This document shows, one piece after another, positions 8,262-16,845 of a stretch of 27,960 bases of DNA. Numbering within the stretch: position 1 is the first letter of the stretch; each line of letters begins with the position of its first letter. Source of the DNA: SIG589 sp964566175 (lineage in GTDB: Bacteria > Bacillota > Clostridia > Oscillospirales > Acutalibacteraceae); the NCBI GenBank assembly GCA_964566175.1, contig CAZMHU010000022.1, positions 1-27,960 of the forward strand, in the 5' to 3' direction. The notes below the pieces were generated by a model. It was given only the letters and a program-made list of their open reading frames with translations. It made no database searches and was not told where the DNA came from. Position numbers and translations under genes: made by a program.

Positions 8262-10409
8262 ATGAACATTAACGAAACACTTGCAAAAGAATTTTCACTC
8301 AAACAGTGGCAAATCGACAACACGGTACAACTCATAGACGATGACAAAACAATACCGTTTATAGCACGTTACCGAAAAGAACAAACCGGAACTCTCGATG
8401 ACCAAATACTGCGTGAGATTTACGACCGCCTGTGCTACCTACGCAACCTCGAAAAGCGCAAAGAAGAGGTGCACTCCGCTATTGAGGAACAGGGAAAATT
8501 AACCGAAGAGATTACCCAATCGCTCGACAAGGCGCAAACTCTCGTAGAGGTTGAGGATATCTACCGTCCCTATAAGCAAAAGCGCCGTACCCGTGCCGGA
8601 ATTGCAAAAGAAAAAGGTCTTGAACCGCTCGCCCTCTTTATCTTGGAGCAAAACGAAAACTCAGACCCGACAGCCGAGGCGGAAAACTATATTGATTTGG
8701 AAAAGGGCGTCACTTCGGCAGAAGAAGCACTTGCCGGTGCTTGCGATATTATTGCCGAGAACGTATCCGATGACCCTGTACTTCGCCGTCAACTCAGATT
8801 TATCGTTTCACGTTCGGGTATGATAGTATCCGTCGCCGATGACAGCGATAAAAAGAGCGTTTACGAAAACTATTACGATTATTCCGAGCCGGTTGAAAAA
8901 ATTGCAAGACACCGTGTTTTGGCACTCAACCGCGGTGAAAAGGAAGGTTTTCTGAAAATATCGCTCCGCCTGCCCGAAATGGCTGCGGAAAAGGCTGTTG
9001 CCGCACGATATGTCAAAAACAACAGTCCTTGCGGAAAATTGGTGTACGACGCCTGTATTGACGGATACCGACGCTTGATTTTTCCGTCGGTAGAGCGTGA
9101 AATGCGTGCCTCCATCAGTGAAACCGCCTCCGAGGGCGCAATAAAGGTTTTCTCACAAAACCTACGCCAATTACTTATGCAACCACCGGTTAAAAACAGC
9201 ACCGTTCTCGGTCTTGACCCCGCCTATCGCACAGGCTGTAAAATTGCCGTCTGCGACCCAACGGGAAAGGTGCTTGACACAACCGTTGTCTACCCGACTC
9301 CCCCGCAATCCAAAACGGCAGAGGCTGAGCAAAAACTCTCCCGCCTTGTAGACAAACATAATGTAACGGTCATTTCGATAGGAAACGGAACGGCATCAAG
9401 AGAATCGGAAAGTTTTGTTGCCGATATGCTCCCACGCCTATCACACAAAGTTTCATACGCCGTTGTCAGTGAAGCGGGAGCATCGGTATATTCGGCATCC
9501 AAACTTGCGGCAACCGAATTTCCGGATTTTGACGTCTCCCTGCGAAGTGCCGTTTCGATAGCACGCCGCTTGCAAGACCCCCTTTCGGAACTTGTAAAAA
9601 TCGACCCCAAGGCAATAGGCGTCGGACAATATCAGCACGATATGCCGCAAAACCGCCTAAACGATGCGCTTTCGGGCGTTGTTGAGGACTGCGTAAACTC
9701 TGTCGGTGTTGACCTTAACACCGCATCGTTTTCACTGCTTGAGCATATTGCGGGCGTAAACTCGGCGGTCGCCAAAAATATTGTGGCATACCGTGAAGAA
9801 AACGGCGCATTCACCGACCGCCGTCAACTGCTTAAAGTTGCAAAACTCGGTACAAAGGCATATGAGCAGTGTGCGGGATTTTTGCGTGTGCGTGACGGCA
9901 AAAACCCGCTCGACAATACCGGCGTTCATCCCGAAAGTTATTCTGCCGCCGAAAAACTGCTTAAAAATTTCGGGCTTGATGTGAAAAATTACACTCCCGA
10001 AAAAGCGGCACTTCTACCTTTTCCCGAGGACGAAATCACTCTGTCCGCTCTCGCTGATGAACTGTCACTTGGCGTGCCCACACTTAAAGATATTATAAAG
10101 GAACTCAAAAAACCGGGTCGCGACCCGCGTGACGAACTTCCCGCACCCCTACTGCGTGACGGAAAAGTTATGGAACTTAAAGATTTAGCAGAGGGTATGG
10201 AGTTCACGGGAACGGTCAGAAACGTTATCGATTTCGGCTGTTTTGTCGATATAGGTGTTCACGAAGACGGTCTTGTGCACATTTCGCAAATTTGCGACCG
10301 CTTTATAAAACATCCGCTTGAGGCAGTAAAGGTCGGTCAGACCGTTCGCGTACGTGTACTGTCGGTTGATGTCGCAAGAAAGCGAATTTCGCTTACTATG
10401 AAAATATGA
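8262..10409 (+). CDS. tex: Tex family RNA-binding transcription accessory protein
   Basis: A 715-residue cytosolic nucleic-acid-binding protein of the Tex/Spt6-like family. The N-terminal Tex region opens with FSLKQWQIDNTVQLIDD and contains the conserved IPFIARYRKE. A YqgF RNase H-like domain begins near residue 313 (LGLDPAYRTG). Helix-hairpin-helix motifs follow near 498 (GVNSAVAKNIVAYREENG), and a C-terminal S1 domain spans about 644-713, ending VARKRISLTMK. The length matches the family. Tex influences transcription and expression of several genes in other bacteria. No strong Shine-Dalgarno site precedes ATG 8262, so translation is probably coupled to mscL. Confidence 0.97.
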   Translation: MNINETLAKEFSLKQWQIDNTVQLIDDDKTIPFIARYRKEQTGTLDDQILREIYDRLCYLRNLEKRKEEVHSAIEEQGKLTEEITQSLDKAQTLVEVEDIYRPYKQKRRTRAGIAKEKGLEPLALFILEQNENSDPTAEAENYIDLEKGVTSAEEALAGACDIIAENVSDDPVLRRQLRFIVSRSGMIVSVADDSDKKSVYENYYDYSEPVEKIARHRVLALNRGEKEGFLKISLRLPEMAAEKAVAARYVKNNSPCGKLVYDACIDGYRRLIFPSVEREMRASISETASEGAIKVFSQNLRQLLMQPPVKNSTVLGLDPAYRTGCKIAVCDPTGKVLDTTVVYPTPPQSKTAEAEQKLSRLVDKHNVTVISIGNGTASRESESFVADMLPRLSHKVSYAVVSEAGASVYSASKLAATEFPDFDVSLRSAVSIARRLQDPLSELVKIDPKAIGVGQYQHDMPQNRLNDALSGVVEDCVNSVGVDLNTASFSLLEHIAGVNSAVAKNIVAYREENGAFTDRRQLLKVAKLGTKAYEQCAGFLRVRDGKNPLDNTGVHPESYSAAEKLLKNFGLDVKNYTPEKAALLPFPEDEITLSALADELSLGVPTLKDIIKELKKPGRDPRDELPAPLLRDGKVMELKDLAEGMEFTGTVRNVIDFGCFVDIGVHEDGLVHISQICDRFIKHPLEAVKVGQTVRVRVLSVDVARKRISLTMKI

Positions 10410-10424
10410 TTTGAGGTATAAGTT

Positions 10425-11270
10425 ATGAACAGAGGAGACGGAAAGCGTATAAAAAACACCGACCCGATGTATACGGTTGCGGCATTCGTCATGGACAAAC
10501 GCTACGATGCGATGAATATGATTACAATAGACCTGCCGCTTGACCCCATGCAAAATTATTTGAACCAAAAGCGAAAAGAGGGACACAGCATAAGTCATAT
10601 GTCGCTTGTCGTATCGGCATACATACGGACTATGGCGGAATTCCCCCTGCTTAACCGCTTTATTATGAACAAACGTCCCTATGCGAGAAATGAAGTTTCG
10701 GTTGCAATGGTCGTGCTGAAGTCCGGTATGATGGATAACGGCACTATGTCTAAGATGCACTTTGAACCGACCGACACGATTTTCGATGTTAATGACACGA
10801 TAAACAAATATGTTGAGGAAAACCGCAACACGCCCGACAACAACGGCACGGAAAAACTTATCAAAGTTTTGCTGAGTCTTCCGGGACTTTTGCCGTTCGG
10901 CGTAGGTCTTGTAAAATGGCTTGACAAGCACAATCTGTTGCCGAAAAAGATTATCGATATGTCGCCCTTTCACAACAGTCTTGTAATATCGAACCTCGCA
11001 TCAATACGGACAAACCATATTTATCACCACTGTTATGAATTCGGCACGTCAAGCGTGTTCTTCACTATGGGAAATTCCCGCGAAGTACCGAAACGCAAAG
11101 GAAACGAAATCATTTTCGAAAAATGTATGCCAATAGGCATTGTAATGGACGAGCGAATTTGTTCGGGAAGTTATTTTGCCCTCGCATTCCGCAAGTTTAA
11201 AAAATATCTTGCAAACCCGACTCTGCTCGAGGCACCGCCCGAGCGTGTAATCCCCGACCCCGATATATAG
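10425..11270 (+). CDS. E2-acyltransferase-like (2-oxoacid dehydrogenase/CAT fold) protein lacking the catalytic histidine
   Basis: A 281-residue protein related to the catalytic domain of 2-oxoacid dehydrogenase E2 and chloramphenicol acetyltransferase. The C-terminal pattern SLVISNLASI, then GIVMDERICSGSYFA, corresponds to the E2 core ending in DHRxxDG. Here the motif reads DERICSG (242-248), so Glu replaces the catalytic His and Ser replaces Asp. It has no lipoyl domain, no subunit-binding domain, and no E1 or E3 neighbours. I recall clostridial relatives with DERICDG, so the loss of His is probably a clade trait. It is last in the mscL-tex unit, with a GAGGT site. Activity is unknown; a non-catalytic or altered acyl-binding role is possible. 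Confidence 0.75.
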   Translation: MNRGDGKRIKNTDPMYTVAAFVMDKRYDAMNMITIDLPLDPMQNYLNQKRKEGHSISHMSLVVSAYIRTMAEFPLLNRFIMNKRPYARNEVSVAMVVLKSGMMDNGTMSKMHFEPTDTIFDVNDTINKYVEENRNTPDNNGTEKLIKVLLSLPGLLPFGVGLVKWLDKHNLLPKKIIDMSPFHNSLVISNLASIRTNHIYHHCYEFGTSSVFFTMGNSREVPKRKGNEIIFEKCMPIGIVMDERICSGSYFALAFRKFKKYLANPTLLEAPPERVIPDPDI

Positions 11271-11272
11271 CA

Positions 11273-11315
11273 AAAATCCCGTATGCACGTTATGATGATG
11301 TGCATACGGGATTTT
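11273..11315. terminator. Bidirectional terminator after the E2-like gene
   Basis: A 16-bp perfect stem (11273-11288 with 11300-11315) with an 11-base loop, ending in TTTT on + and preceded by A residues that give a U tract on -. It serves the convergent AI-2E gene as well. Confidence 0.9.
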
Positions 11316-11316
11316 A

Positions 11317-12447
11317 TTATTCTTCTGTCGGTTTGGTGGGTTTGCCCTCACGTCTGTAAATATCTTCTCGGAGCAAAAAATAAACCGTTGCCGTAATGGG
11401 AACGCCGATAAGCATTCCGAGTATTCCCATTATTCCGCCACCTACGGTAACAGCCGCAAGCACCCAAATCGCCGGCAGTCCTATTGACTTTCCGACAACG
11501 CGGGGATATATCAGGTTGCCTTCGAGTTGTTGCAAAATCACGATAAACAACAAGAACAGCAAAGCCTTAACAGGAGATACCGTCAATATCATCATCGCGC
11601 CGAATATTGCACCGATATATGCACCCGCAACGGGAATGAGCGCCGTAAAACCGATAAGCGTGCCTATCATTGCAGCATACGGAAAACGGAATATGAACAT
11701 TCCGGCAGTGCACAAAACGCCGAGTATTACCGCCTCGGTGCACTGACCGACAATATATTTATGAAAATTATCGTTAAGGACGGAAAGAACATAGCGCAGT
11801 CTACCCTCGCCTTTCGGCAAATAGGTGTGTATAATCCGTTCTGCTTGCGATAGAAGTTTATCTTTGCCTAACAGAAGATATATCGCGAAAATGATGCTTA
11901 AAAAAACTGTTGTAACGGTCGAAACAGTCGAAGAGATTACCGTGAATATCGCATCTGCCGCACTGCCTATACCCGAAACCAAAATGCGTGCTGCTTTCGA
12001 GATAAGTTCGTCCCACTTTATGCTTGAAATGTTTGACAACATATCCTGCGGTATTATACTTGCTATAAATTCGATTTTAAGCAATTTCTGAACGGCGGGA
12101 GTAATCTCCGACACGATAAACTTAACGCAGGAAACAAGACGCGGCACAACAATCCAAACAATAAGCGCAATTATCGCAAGCAAACTCACAACTGCGGCAA
12201 TCATACAAACGATTCGTCGGCTTTTTTCGACAATAGGTCTATCGGCATATTTCTTGAAGTAATGCTTTTCGAAAAAACTCATCAAAATGTTTAAAACATA
12301 CGCTATTGCCGCACCGCACAACACGGGGAAAAGCGCACCGACAAGTGTCGAAAGTATTCCCTCTGCCGTTGTCCAATAGTGTATGCAAAGATACAGCAAA
12401 AAAGCGCAAACCGCAACACGTATACAACTTTTCCATTCAGTCTTCAT
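11317..12447 (-). CDS. AI-2E family transporter (UPF0118/YtvI-like permease)
   Basis: A 376-residue membrane protein with about eight hydrophobic helices and the family's long soluble segment in the first half (about 90-200). The late pattern PVAGAYIGAIFGAMMILTVSP and then the GVVGK-like YPRVVGKSIGLPAIWVL is typical of PF01594. Members include the E. coli AI-2 exporter TqsA, sporulation-associated YtvI and Na+/H+ antiporters, so the substrate is open. AAGGA precedes the start. The gene has its own strong promoter and is not simply the last gene of the small-protein operon upstream. Confidence 0.92.
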   Translation of the reverse strand: MKTEWKSCIRVAVCAFLLYLCIHYWTTAEGILSTLVGALFPVLCGAAIAYVLNILMSFFEKHYFKKYADRPIVEKSRRIVCMIAAVVSLLAIIALIVWIVVPRLVSCVKFIVSEITPAVQKLLKIEFIASIIPQDMLSNISSIKWDELISKAARILVSGIGSAADAIFTVISSTVSTVTTVFLSIIFAIYLLLGKDKLLSQAERIIHTYLPKGEGRLRYVLSVLNDNFHKYIVGQCTEAVILGVLCTAGMFIFRFPYAAMIGTLIGFTALIPVAGAYIGAIFGAMMILTVSPVKALLFLLFIVILQQLEGNLIYPRVVGKSIGLPAIWVLAAVTVGGGIMGILGMLIGVPITATVYFLLREDIYRREGKPTKPTEE

Positions 12448-12492
12448 ACAAAGTCCTTGCCTTTCACAAAAACAGTTTTCCTTATTTCTTCT

Positions 12493-12521
12493 ATTTTATT
12501 CCAACCGCAGAACGCTGTCAA
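12493..12521 (-). promoter_or_regulatory. Sigma-A promoter of the AI-2E family gene
   Basis: On - the boxes are TTGACA (12521-12516, consensus) and TAAAAT (12498-12493), spaced by 17 bases. Confidence 0.8.
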
Positions 12522-12543
12522 GTGAAAAGAAAGGGCATATACG

Positions 12544-12882
12544 CTAAAGCATTATATACACAAGGGCAAAAAGCAAGAGTTCGTCGGACGAGTTCCCCGC
12601 AAGGAGCAATAATACCGCCAGTATCAAAACCCTGTCTGAGTCCATATTTATGTTTTTAAAATTAAACATTTTGAGTATATCGAGTCCACCCCTCGGTTTT
12701 TCCGGAGCGGACTCACATTTTTGCTTTTTGGGTAATTCGGGTTCGTTTTTCCTCAGCATTACAAAATCGGGAGCGGGCGGAATTTTACCCACCGCCTCTT
12801 CGCTCCGCCTTTGCATTTCTTTAAGGCGATTTTGTGCCTCTGCCTGCAAGCTCAAAAACTCCTCTCGGCTGATATCCGCCAT
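12544..12882 (-). CDS. Unknown small protein with hydrophobic C-terminal hairpin (third gene of a three-gene operon)
   Basis: Not recognised by name. The 112 residues have three parts: a charged helical start rich in Glu, Gln and Arg (1-32, coiled-coil-like), a Pro/Lys-rich linker (33-65), and a hydrophobic end (about 83-112) made of two short leucine-rich segments split by GNSSDE. The end could form a membrane hairpin or a tail anchor. AAGGGGAG lies directly before ATG, and the gap to the gene upstream is 24 bases. The strong ribosome site and the shared strand support a real gene. Similar leucine-rich tails occur in uncharacterised clostridial proteins, but I cannot give a function. Confidence 0.75.
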   Translation of the reverse strand: MADISREEFLSLQAEAQNRLKEMQRRSEEAVGKIPPAPDFVMLRKNEPELPKKQKCESAPEKPRGGLDILKMFNFKNINMDSDRVLILAVLLLLAGNSSDELLLFALVYIML

Positions 12883-12906
12883 AATTCTCCCCTTTTCAAA
12901 GCCGCA

Positions 12907-13236
12907 TTAAAATTTGAACAAATCCGTTTCGTTCAGCAGTGGCGCCAAATTTGCAATACGCAAAAGTTTAACTGCCCTGTCTACGCGCTCGCGTCTTTCC
13001 CCACTCAGGTGCGGTTTCAGGGCGAGCAAAAGTTGTGAGCGGTCATCGGGACGGTCGTTGCGGAGCATTTTCGCCGCCCTCATCAGTATGTCCATTTCGC
13101 CCTTGCTGATGTTCGCACTCTGCTCTGCGGGTGTATCACTGCCGAGCAGCGACTGTGCAAACGACTGTATCTGTGCCATTCCCTCGGGATCGTTTAAAAT
13201 TTGCGACAGTTTTTCGCTCAAATTATCATTTTCCAT
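12907..13236 (-). CDS. Unknown 109-residue helical protein (second gene of a three-gene operon)
   Basis: Not recognised by name. The sequence opens with a helix ending LNDPEGMAQIQSFAQSLLG, has a Ser/Glu-rich middle, and ends with LLLALKPHLSGERRERVDRA then KLLRIANLAPLL. It is soluble, mostly helical and strongly charged. I recall uncharacterised clostridial proteins with the same kind of ending. Its ATG lies inside the last codons of the gene upstream (11-base overlap, +1 frame), so the two are translationally coupled. No cysteines, membrane segments or enzyme motifs are visible. Confidence 0.75.
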   Translation of the reverse strand: MENDNLSEKLSQILNDPEGMAQIQSFAQSLLGSDTPAEQSANISKGEMDILMRAAKMLRNDRPDDRSQLLLALKPHLSGERRERVDRAVKLLRIANLAPLLNETDLFKF

Positions 13237-13462
13237 CTTTGCCGAGTGACCTCATTATCGACTGTGCCTGTTCCGACGAAAGGAGTTTTGATAGTGCTGC
13301 CTTGTCGGACATTATTTTTTTTAGTTCGCCCGCCTGTGCGGGGTCAAGTGCTCCCAAAATACCGTCTATATCCTTTCGCTCGACAGCCTCTGTAAGTTTT
13401 TTATTTTTACCGACCTTGTTTATCACCTCAAAAAGTTTTTTCTTATCAATATTATTTTCCAT
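13226..13462 (-). CDS. Unknown 78-residue helical protein (first gene of a three-gene operon)
   Basis: Not recognised by name. It is a short, highly charged, helix-forming protein without cysteines or membrane segments, with repeated short helices ending KKIMSDKAALSKLL and SIMRSLG. I placed the start at ATG 13462, because GGCGGTGAT precedes it and the in-frame GTG at 13471 lies within that site. Its last 11 bases overlap the start of the next gene. The upstream intergenic stretch is only 73 bases and is shared with the divergent phosphoesterase gene. Confidence 0.7.
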   Translation of the reverse strand: MENNIDKKKLFEVINKVGKNKKLTEAVERKDIDGILGALDPAQAGELKKIMSDKAALSKLLSSEQAQSIMRSLGKDGK

Positions 13463-13491
13463 TGTAATCACCGCCGATATAATGATATAAT
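13462..13491 (+). promoter_or_regulatory. Probable promoter of the phosphoesterase gene
   Basis: TTGTAA (13462-13467) and TATAAT (13486-13491) are 18 bases apart. A second TATAAT at 13478-13483 is tandem to it. The -35 box overlaps the start of the divergent small-protein operon, so the two units may interfere. Confidence 0.5.
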
Positions 13492-13535
13492 AGTGTTGAT
13501 ATTACAGTATATGAATTTTATTAACGGAGTAGACT

Positions 13536-14009
13536 ATGAGAATACTTGTGATTTCCGACAGCCACGGAAGCACCCTTGCCATTGACAAGGCAATTTCAGA
13601 ACAGCCACTTGCCAAACATATTTTCTTTTTGGGCGATAAACTTTCCGATATAGAGAATTTTGACCTTCTCTATCCAGATAGGATTTTTCACACCGTCAGT
13701 GGAAACTGCGATTTTTACAGCCAAACGCCCTCCCACGCCGTGACCGATGTTGCGGGAAAACGGATATTCTTCACACACGGGCACGAATACGGCGTGAAAT
13801 CCGGCACATCACATCTGCTCTCCTACGGGCGTGCACTCGGTGCAGATATTATTCTTTACGGTCATACACACGTTGCCGCTACAGAATATGCAAACGAAAT
13901 TTATTTGGTTAATCCCGGTTCAATCGGAAGAAGTCGCAGCGGCAGAAACAGTTACGCCTTTATAGACATAGAAAAAAACGGAATAATGCCGGTTACCGTA
14001 AACGTGTAG
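13536..14009 (+). CDS. YfcE/MJ0936 family metallophosphoesterase
   Basis: A 157-residue cytosolic phosphodiesterase-type protein. The dinuclear metal motifs of the calcineurin-like fold appear in order: DSHG (8-11), FLGDK near 32, GNCD near 56, THGHE near 80, and GHTH near 110, followed by NPGS. Family members hydrolyse model phosphodiesters; the physiological substrate is unknown. GGAG precedes ATG 13536. The stop is two bases before the -35 box of the next operon, so the unit ends here without its own visible terminator. Confidence 0.94.
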   Translation: MRILVISDSHGSTLAIDKAISEQPLAKHIFFLGDKLSDIENFDLLYPDRIFHTVSGNCDFYSQTPSHAVTDVAGKRIFFTHGHEYGVKSGTSHLLSYGRALGADIILYGHTHVAATEYANEIYLVNPGSIGRSRSGRNSYAFIDIEKNGIMPVTVNV

Positions 14010-14011
14010 CC

Positions 14012-14040
14012 TTGACAGGAGCGTATTGCAGTGGTATAAT
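14012..14040 (+). promoter_or_regulatory. Perfect consensus sigma-A promoter of the glp operon
   Basis: TTGACA (14012-14017) and TATAAT (14035-14040), spaced by exactly 17 bases. This is the only fully consensus promoter in the window. A promoter this strong fits a unit controlled downstream by attenuation. Confidence 0.92.
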
Positions 14041-14080
14041 TCCCTTATCGAAAACGTGAATACGTGCAGAGATTATGAGA

Positions 14081-14142
14081 ACGCACAAAGAACAAAACGG
14101 TAGTCTTTCAGTGTACCCTTTTGTTCTTTGTGCGTAATTTTT
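14081..14142 (+). terminator. Leader terminator of the glp operon, probable GlpP antitermination site
   Basis: The predicted start near 14047 gives a leader of about 110 bases. A perfect 17-bp stem (14081-14097 with 14119-14135) has a 21-base loop that holds a further GGTA/TACC pairing, followed by a T run (14138-14142). It ends just before the ribosome site of the first gene. An upstream GTGC (14064-14067) can pair with the GCAC in the left arm and could help form an alternative fold. In Bacillus, GlpP binds glp leader RNA in response to glycerol-3-phosphate and prevents termination; the last gene of this operon encodes GlpP. Confidence 0.8.
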
Positions 14143-14158
14143 TGCGGAGGTTTTGTTA

Positions 14159-15583
14159 ATGTATGATGTTGCTATCATAGGCAGCGGTGTTGTCGGTGGA
14201 CTTATTGCCCGCGAACTCACCCGCTATAAAGTATCTGTTGTGATACTCGAAAAAGGAAACGATGTTGCTTTGGGTGCGTCCAAGGCAAACAGCGGCATTG
14301 TCCACGCGGGTTTTGATGCCAAGTGTGGCTCGCTCAAAGCAAAACTCAATGTTGAGGGTTGCGCTTTAATGCCACAGGTAACAAGCGAATTGGGTGTTGC
14401 ATATAAAAACAACGGTTCGGTCGTTATTGCGGACAGTGCCGAATCACTTGAAATTATAAAAGAACTTTATGAGCGCGGCGTAAAAAACGGCGTTCCGTCG
14501 CTCAAACTCTTAAACGAAAAAGAACTTCACGATATGTTGCCGCAGGTAAACGGTATAGCCGCTCTCCACGCACCGAGTGCGGGTATTGTCTGCCCCTACG
14601 GTCTCACGGTTGCCGCTATCGGAAACGCTATGGACAACGGCGCAGTTCTAATGAGAAACTTTGCCGTTACGTCAATAAAGAAAAATGACGGCGGTATTAC
14701 CGTTTGCAGTGATACCGACAGCATCGAAGCACGCTTTGTCATCAACGCCGCAGGTGTTCACTCCGACGATGTCGCACGCCTTGTCGGAGACGACTATTTT
14801 TCGATAACACCACGTGCCGGTGAATACATACTTCTCGACAAGGACGCGGGAGAGATGTTCTCGCAAACCGTTTTCGGTGCGCCGTCCAAAATGGGCAAAG
14901 GCGTTCTCGTATCCCCGACGGTACACGGCAATATGTTACTCGGTCCTACCGCGACCGATATTGAAGACAAGGAAAACACCGAAACCACGCAAGACGGTCT
15001 TGCACAGATTCTCGACAGCGTAAAGCATATGGTAAACGATGTTCCCATTTTCAAGGCAATAACATCTTTCTGCGGTCTTCGCAGCACACCCGACACCGGC
15101 GATTTTATAATAGAAGAGTCACATAACCTAAAAAATATGCTCCACGTTGCGGGAATAGAGTCGCCCGGACTTTCTTCTTCCCCCGCTATTGCAAAGTACG
15201 TTACAAAACTGCTTGAAAATATGGGGCTTGTTCTCACGGAGAACGAAAACTTTAATCCTTATCGAGAGCCTATGGACAAATTCTCACATATGTCGGACGA
15301 GGAAAAGAATGAAGTTATAAAACGCGACAGCCGCTACGGTCATATTGTTTGCCGTTGCGAGAGCATCACAGAGGGTGAAATCGTAAACGCAATACACACC
15401 AATCCCGCCGCTATCGACGTTGACAGCGTAAAGCGCAGAACAAGAAGCGGAATGGGTCGCTGTCAAGGTGGTTTCTGTATGCCCATTGTTGCGGAAATTA
15501 TTGCAAGAGAACTTTCGCTCAATATTGAAGACGTTACAAAATCCGGCGGAAATTCGAAAATTCTGTGCGGTAAAACAAAATAG
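14159..15583 (+). CDS. GlpA-like FAD-dependent dehydrogenase with C-terminal [2Fe-2S] domain
   Basis: A 474-residue flavoprotein of the DAO/GlpA superfamily, which oxidises glycerol-3-phosphate or similar hydroxy acids. The FAD Rossmann motif GSGVVG is near 9-14, and the substrate domain ends with AGIESPGLSSSPAIA. A BFD-type [2Fe-2S] domain closes the protein, with C398 and C400 (CRC), then C435 and C440 (CQGGFC). I chose ATG 14159, eight bases after GCGGAGG. Plain family resemblance would also allow an L-2-hydroxyglutarate oxidase; the neighbouring glpP favours glycerol-3-phosphate. It is the first gene of a four-gene operon, 11 bases before the next. Confidence 0.88.
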   Translation: MYDVAIIGSGVVGGLIARELTRYKVSVVILEKGNDVALGASKANSGIVHAGFDAKCGSLKAKLNVEGCALMPQVTSELGVAYKNNGSVVIADSAESLEIIKELYERGVKNGVPSLKLLNEKELHDMLPQVNGIAALHAPSAGIVCPYGLTVAAIGNAMDNGAVLMRNFAVTSIKKNDGGITVCSDTDSIEARFVINAAGVHSDDVARLVGDDYFSITPRAGEYILLDKDAGEMFSQTVFGAPSKMGKGVLVSPTVHGNMLLGPTATDIEDKENTETTQDGLAQILDSVKHMVNDVPIFKAITSFCGLRSTPDTGDFIIEESHNLKNMLHVAGIESPGLSSSPAIAKYVTKLLENMGLVLTENENFNPYREPMDKFSHMSDEEKNEVIKRDSRYGHIVCRCESITEGEIVNAIHTNPAAIDVDSVKRRTRSGMGRCQGGFCMPIVAEIIARELSLNIEDVTKSGGNSKILCGKTK

Positions 15584-15594
15584 AGGTGAGCGAA

Positions 15595-16845
15595 ATGAAA
15601 AATGTTGATTTAATTATTATAGGCGGCGGCCCTGCCGGAATGGCGGCGGCTGTGAGTGCCAAGGAAAACGGCATAGACGATATTCTTATAATCGAGCGTG
15701 ACGCCTCACTCGGCGGAATTTTGCAACAGTGCATTCATAACGGTTTCGGTCTTCACAGTTTCGGCGAAGAACTGACAGGACCGGAATATGCCGCACGTTA
15801 CGAAGAAAAAGTTAAATCCCTCGGCATTCCGTATATGCTCAATACCATCGTAACGAAAATAACACCCGACCGTGTCGTTACCGCAATGAACGGTGAAAAC
15901 GGCGTTTTCAGTATCAAGGCAAAGGCTGTTATCCTCGCAATGGGTTGCCGTGAGCGTAGCCGCGGCGCACTTAATATTCCGGGCACTCGTCCTGCAGGTG
16001 TCTATTCGGCGGGGGCGGCGCAAAAGTTTGTTAATATGCGTGGTCTTATGCCGGGCAAAAAAGTTGTAATTCTCGGTTCGGGCGATATCGGACTTATTAT
16101 GGCAAGACGTATGACCCTTGAGGGCGCGGAAGTAAAGGCCGTATGCGAAGTTATGCCATATTCGGGCGGACTCAAGCGCAATATCGAACAGTGCCTTAAC
16201 GACTTCGGTATTCCGCTTTATTTGAGCCACACCGTTACAAAAATTCACGGGAAAGAACGTGTTACCGGCGTTACGGTTTCGGCGGTTGACGAAAACCGCC
16301 GTCCCATTGCGGGAAGCGAAATGTATTTCGAATGTGACACACTTTTGCTCTCAGTCGGACTCATTCCCGAAAACGAACTCACCAAATCAGCCGGAATAGA
16401 ACTTAACCGTATTACAAACGGTGCTTCAGTAAACGAGGGACGCCAAACCGAAATAGACGGAATTTTCGCCTGCGGAAACGTTCTCCACGTTCACGATTTG
16501 GTTGACTTTGTTTCGGAAGAATCTGCCCTTGCCGGAAAATCAGCCGCGGAATTTATAAAGGGCACAGCAAAAAAATGTGCTCCCCTAAGCGTAATACCCG
16601 ACGGCGCGGTACGCTACACCGTTCCCCAGCGTATTGAAAGTAAAGAAAACGATATAAACATCTTTTTCCGCGTAAATAATGAATATAAAAATGTTATAAT
16701 AACGGTTAGCAGTAACGGAAAGACTCTTCTTTCACGCAAAAAGGTTAAAGTTGCACCGGGAGAAATGGAATCCGTCAAACTCAGCGCAGCAGTGCTTGCA
16801 GATTGTGCGGAAGATATAACCGTCAGCGTAAAGGAGGCAAAATAA
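15595..16845 (+). CDS. FAD/NAD(P)-dependent oxidoreductase, second subunit of the glp cluster
   Basis: A 416-residue pyridine nucleotide-disulfide oxidoreductase fold without a redox CxxC pair. The FAD motif GGGPAG is near 10-15, ATG-like AMGCRERSRG lies mid-protein, and a second Rossmann motif GSGDIG lies near 160 for NAD(P). The GxRERxRGALNIPGTRPAG stretch is shared with HcnB/OoxA and sarcosine oxidase alpha chains, which act as partners of DAO-type subunits. It probably passes electrons between the first subunit and NAD(P) or another carrier. I chose ATG 15595 after AGAGGTGAG; the in-frame GTG 15586 falls inside that site. The C-terminal 90 residues form a beta-rich add-on of unknown role. 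Its stop overlaps the next start by one base. Confidence 0.88.
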   Translation: MKNVDLIIIGGGPAGMAAAVSAKENGIDDILIIERDASLGGILQQCIHNGFGLHSFGEELTGPEYAARYEEKVKSLGIPYMLNTIVTKITPDRVVTAMNGENGVFSIKAKAVILAMGCRERSRGALNIPGTRPAGVYSAGAAQKFVNMRGLMPGKKVVILGSGDIGLIMARRMTLEGAEVKAVCEVMPYSGGLKRNIEQCLNDFGIPLYLSHTVTKIHGKERVTGVTVSAVDENRRPIAGSEMYFECDTLLLSVGLIPENELTKSAGIELNRITNGASVNEGRQTEIDGIFACGNVLHVHDLVDFVSEESALAGKSAAEFIKGTAKKCAPLSVIPDGAVRYTVPQRIESKENDINIFFRVNNEYKNVIITVSSNGKTLLSRKKVKVAPGEMESVKLSAAVLADCAEDITVSVKEAK

